Origin: JBGOUJ01 sp041477005 | Lineage (GTDB): Bacteria > Acidobacteriota > Terriglobia > Bryobacterales > JACQDG01 | Length of the DNA stretch: 5,144 nt | Assembly (NCBI GenBank): GCA_041477005.1 | Contig: JBGOUJ010000566.1 | Location: 1 to 5,144 of the forward strand | Direction: 5' to 3' | Part shown: in pieces, positions 3,540 through 5,144 of the stretch | How the letters are laid out: every line of letters begins with the position of its first letter | Position numbering within the stretch: position 1 is the first letter of the stretch | Notes under the pieces: generated by a model | The model's database searches: none | The model's input: the letters and a program-made list of their open reading frames with translations, nothing else | What the model was told of the DNA's origin: nothing | Made by a program: the position numbers and the translations under genes

Positions 3540-5144
3540 ATGAGACACGCCTACGTGGCAGGCGGCCTGGCCGCCCTGCTGTTCGCTCTTGCGGTCCCCT
3601 TGAAAGGGGACCTTCACGGTAACGTCAAAGATTCAACCGGGGCGGTCGTGCCCAACGCCCGGGTGTATCTGCTGAAACCGCCGGCACCGGCGCAGTCCGT
3701 CAATGTCGATGTCGCCGGCGAATTCCGATTCTCCAACATCGGCTCCGGCGCTTGCACTGTTTTCGCCTCGACCGAAGGATTGAGCGGCGACAAAGTCGAG
3801 ACGCCTTGCGACGGCGCTGAGGCCATCGACCTGGTTCTGCGCCCCAGCGCCCTCGCCGCGTCGCTCGTGGTCACGGCCGAGCGGGCGTCGCTGCCGCTGA
3901 GCGAGGCCGCTTCGTCGGTTTCCGTCGTCACTGCCGAGGACCTCTCGACGATCCAGGCCTTCCACCTGCTCGAAGCGTTGCGCTATCTGCCCGGCGTGGC
4001 GGTAAACCAGACCGGCCGGCTGGGCGGCGTGACCAGCGTCTTTGTGCGAGGCGCCGAATCGAGCTACAACCTGGTGACGGTGGACGGGGTCAAGGTGAAC
4101 GACTTCGGCGGATCCTACAACTTCTCGAGCCTGCCCGCGGAAGTGGCCGAGCGGGTTGAGGTCGTGCGGGGGCCGCAGTCCGCCCTCTACGGGTCCTACG
4201 CCATCGGCAGCGCCGTACAGGTGGTGACTCCGAGTGGTCTCGATCGCCATGACTTTTTCGCCTCGGCCGAGGGCGGCGATTTCGGCACACGCCGTTTCAC
4301 CGCCGGAGGCGGGGGCCAGATCAAGAACCTCGGGCTCTACGGATCGCTTTCGCGGCTCCAGACCGACGGCCGAGTTGCCAACGACGACAGCCGCTTCGAC
4401 ACCGCCCACCTGAAGGCCGACTACCTGCTGCGGCCGCAGCATCGGCTGGAGTACTCGTTCCTCACCAACTCGAACGAATCCGGCAACCCCGGGGCCTTCG
4501 GCAGCGACCCAGCCCACCGCTTCCGCGGCCTCGACCTGGTGACGCGAACGCTCGAGAATTACGACATTCACGCCTTCCGCTACGACGGCGATCTCGGCCC
4601 GCGCGTCCACGAGCGGCTGGCCGGCGCCCTCTACTCCGACCGTCTCGACTTTCACAGCTCCTTCGGCCCCTCGTTTTCCCGGCAGAGCCGCGAGGCGGTA
4701 ACCTCGGAAACGACCGTCACGCTGGGCCGCCGCGACATCCTGGTCTTCGGCATGGAGTGGCACGGCGAGCGCTTCCGCAACAGCTTCCTGCAGGACGCCG
4801 CCTCGCAGCTTTTCCCGATTCGGCGCAACATCTTCGGCTGGTTTGCGGAAAATCATTTTGAATGGCGGGGCAAGCTGTTCCTCAACACCGGTCTTCGGCT
4901 GGAGTCTCTGCGGCGCGGCCCCATTCCGCCCGATGCTTTCGGCTCACGGCCGGCGCTCGCCGAGAGCACGGAGACCCAGGTTCACCCCAAGCTGAGCGCG
5001 GCTTACCTGCTGCGGCCGGCCACGCGCCTGCACGGCAGCGCCGGCACCGGCCTACGCCCGCCGACCGGCTTCGAGCTCGCCTTTACCAACAACCCCTCCT
5101 TGAAGCCCGAGCGCACCACGAGCTTTGACGCGGGAATCGAGCAA
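3540..5144 (+). CDS. btuB: BtuB-like TonB-dependent outer-membrane receptor, probably for cobalamin (3' end outside window)
   Basis: From the ATG at 3540 the frame is open for 535 residues and runs off the window. A Sec leader spans about 1-22. It is followed by a carboxypeptidase-regulatory-like beta-sandwich (about 24-101, DSTGAVVPNARVYLL and GEFRFSNI), an extra domain common in acidobacterial receptors and absent from E. coli BtuB. A TonB-box-like segment SLVVTAE is at 109-115. The plug (about 122-231) includes LRYLPGVAV, VFVRGAESSYN, VTVDGVKVND and RVEVVRGPQSALYG. The barrel follows, with LRPPTGFELAF and NPSLKPERTTSFDAGIEQ near the window end, a signature of the last third of BtuB-type barrels. 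Roughly 100-170 residues should be missing. The receptor would import cobalamin using TonB-ExbBD energy. The upstream riboswitch is the main evidence for the substrate; the fold alone would not separate it from siderophore receptors. Confidence 0.93.
   Translation, partial: MRHAYVAGGLAALLFALAVPLKGDLHGNVKDSTGAVVPNARVYLLKPPAPAQSVNVDVAGEFRFSNIGSGACTVFASTEGLSGDKVETPCDGAEAIDLVLRPSALAASLVVTAERASLPLSEAASSVSVVTAEDLSTIQAFHLLEALRYLPGVAVNQTGRLGGVTSVFVRGAESSYNLVTVDGVKVNDFGGSYNFSSLPAEVAERVEVVRGPQSALYGSYAIGSAVQVVTPSGLDRHDFFASAEGGDFGTRRFTAGGGGQIKNLGLYGSLSRLQTDGRVANDDSRFDTAHLKADYLLRPQHRLEYSFLTNSNESGNPGAFGSDPAHRFRGLDLVTRTLENYDIHAFRYDGDLGPRVHERLAGALYSDRLDFHSSFGPSFSRQSREAVTSETTVTLGRRDILVFGMEWHGERFRNSFLQDAASQLFPIRRNIFGWFAENHFEWRGKLFLNTGLRLESLRRGPIPPDAFGSRPALAESTETQVHPKLSAAYLLRPATRLHGSAGTGLRPPTGFELAFTNNPSLKPERTTSFDAGIEQ

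Noticed and set aside
3633..4856. A 407-codon open frame on the minus strand
   Set aside because: It lies wholly antisense to the TonB-dependent receptor, whose leader, plug and barrel motifs are unmistakable. Its valine-, alanine- and glutamate-rich translation is what a high-GC gene gives in reverse, and no domain is visible.

Overview
The window is high-GC bacterial DNA that most resembles an acidobacterium of the Solibacter/Bryobacter type. This is an inference from four things: secreted proteins with Tat or Sec leaders, a TonB-dependent receptor carrying an N-terminal carboxypeptidase-regulatory-like domain, a cobalamin riboswitch, and intergenic tracts built from AATTGAG-type octamers. 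No rRNA or single-copy marker gene is present to prove the taxonomy.

Layout. Positions 1-207 hold the 3' end of an unidentified plus-strand gene. It converges on a minus-strand gene for a small exported cupin (433-885). Between them lies repeat copy A: a long imperfect hairpin (231-336) followed by a 68-nt conserved block (349-416). A divergent promoter region (886-1041) separates the cupin gene from a plus-strand gene for a Tat-exported serine hydrolase of the class C beta-lactamase/esterase family (1042-2211). That gene runs directly into repeat copy B (2196-2374, conserved block 2443-2510). On the far side of copy B a minus-strand gene for an unrecognised 211-residue protein (2382-3017) converges on it; its C-terminal tail is encoded by the conserved block. 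A gap of about 310 nt then carries candidate promoters for both flanking genes. A cobalamin (AdoCbl-type) riboswitch follows (about 3331-3495), with a hairpin that would bury the ribosome binding site, and then a BtuB-like TonB-dependent receptor (3540 to the window end, incomplete).

How the parts work together. The right-hand unit is a coherent B12-uptake module: sigma70-type promoter, riboswitch, RBS-sequestering hairpin and outer-membrane receptor. The left-hand genes look like independent exported or accessory functions in single-gene units, and no shared pathway is visible. The most unusual feature is the repeat family. Both copies sit between convergent genes, both are in the same orientation, and both are joined to a block that reads as the same protein tail. 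In copy B the repeat supplies the stop codon of the serine hydrolase on one side, and its companion block encodes the C-terminus of the unknown protein on the other.
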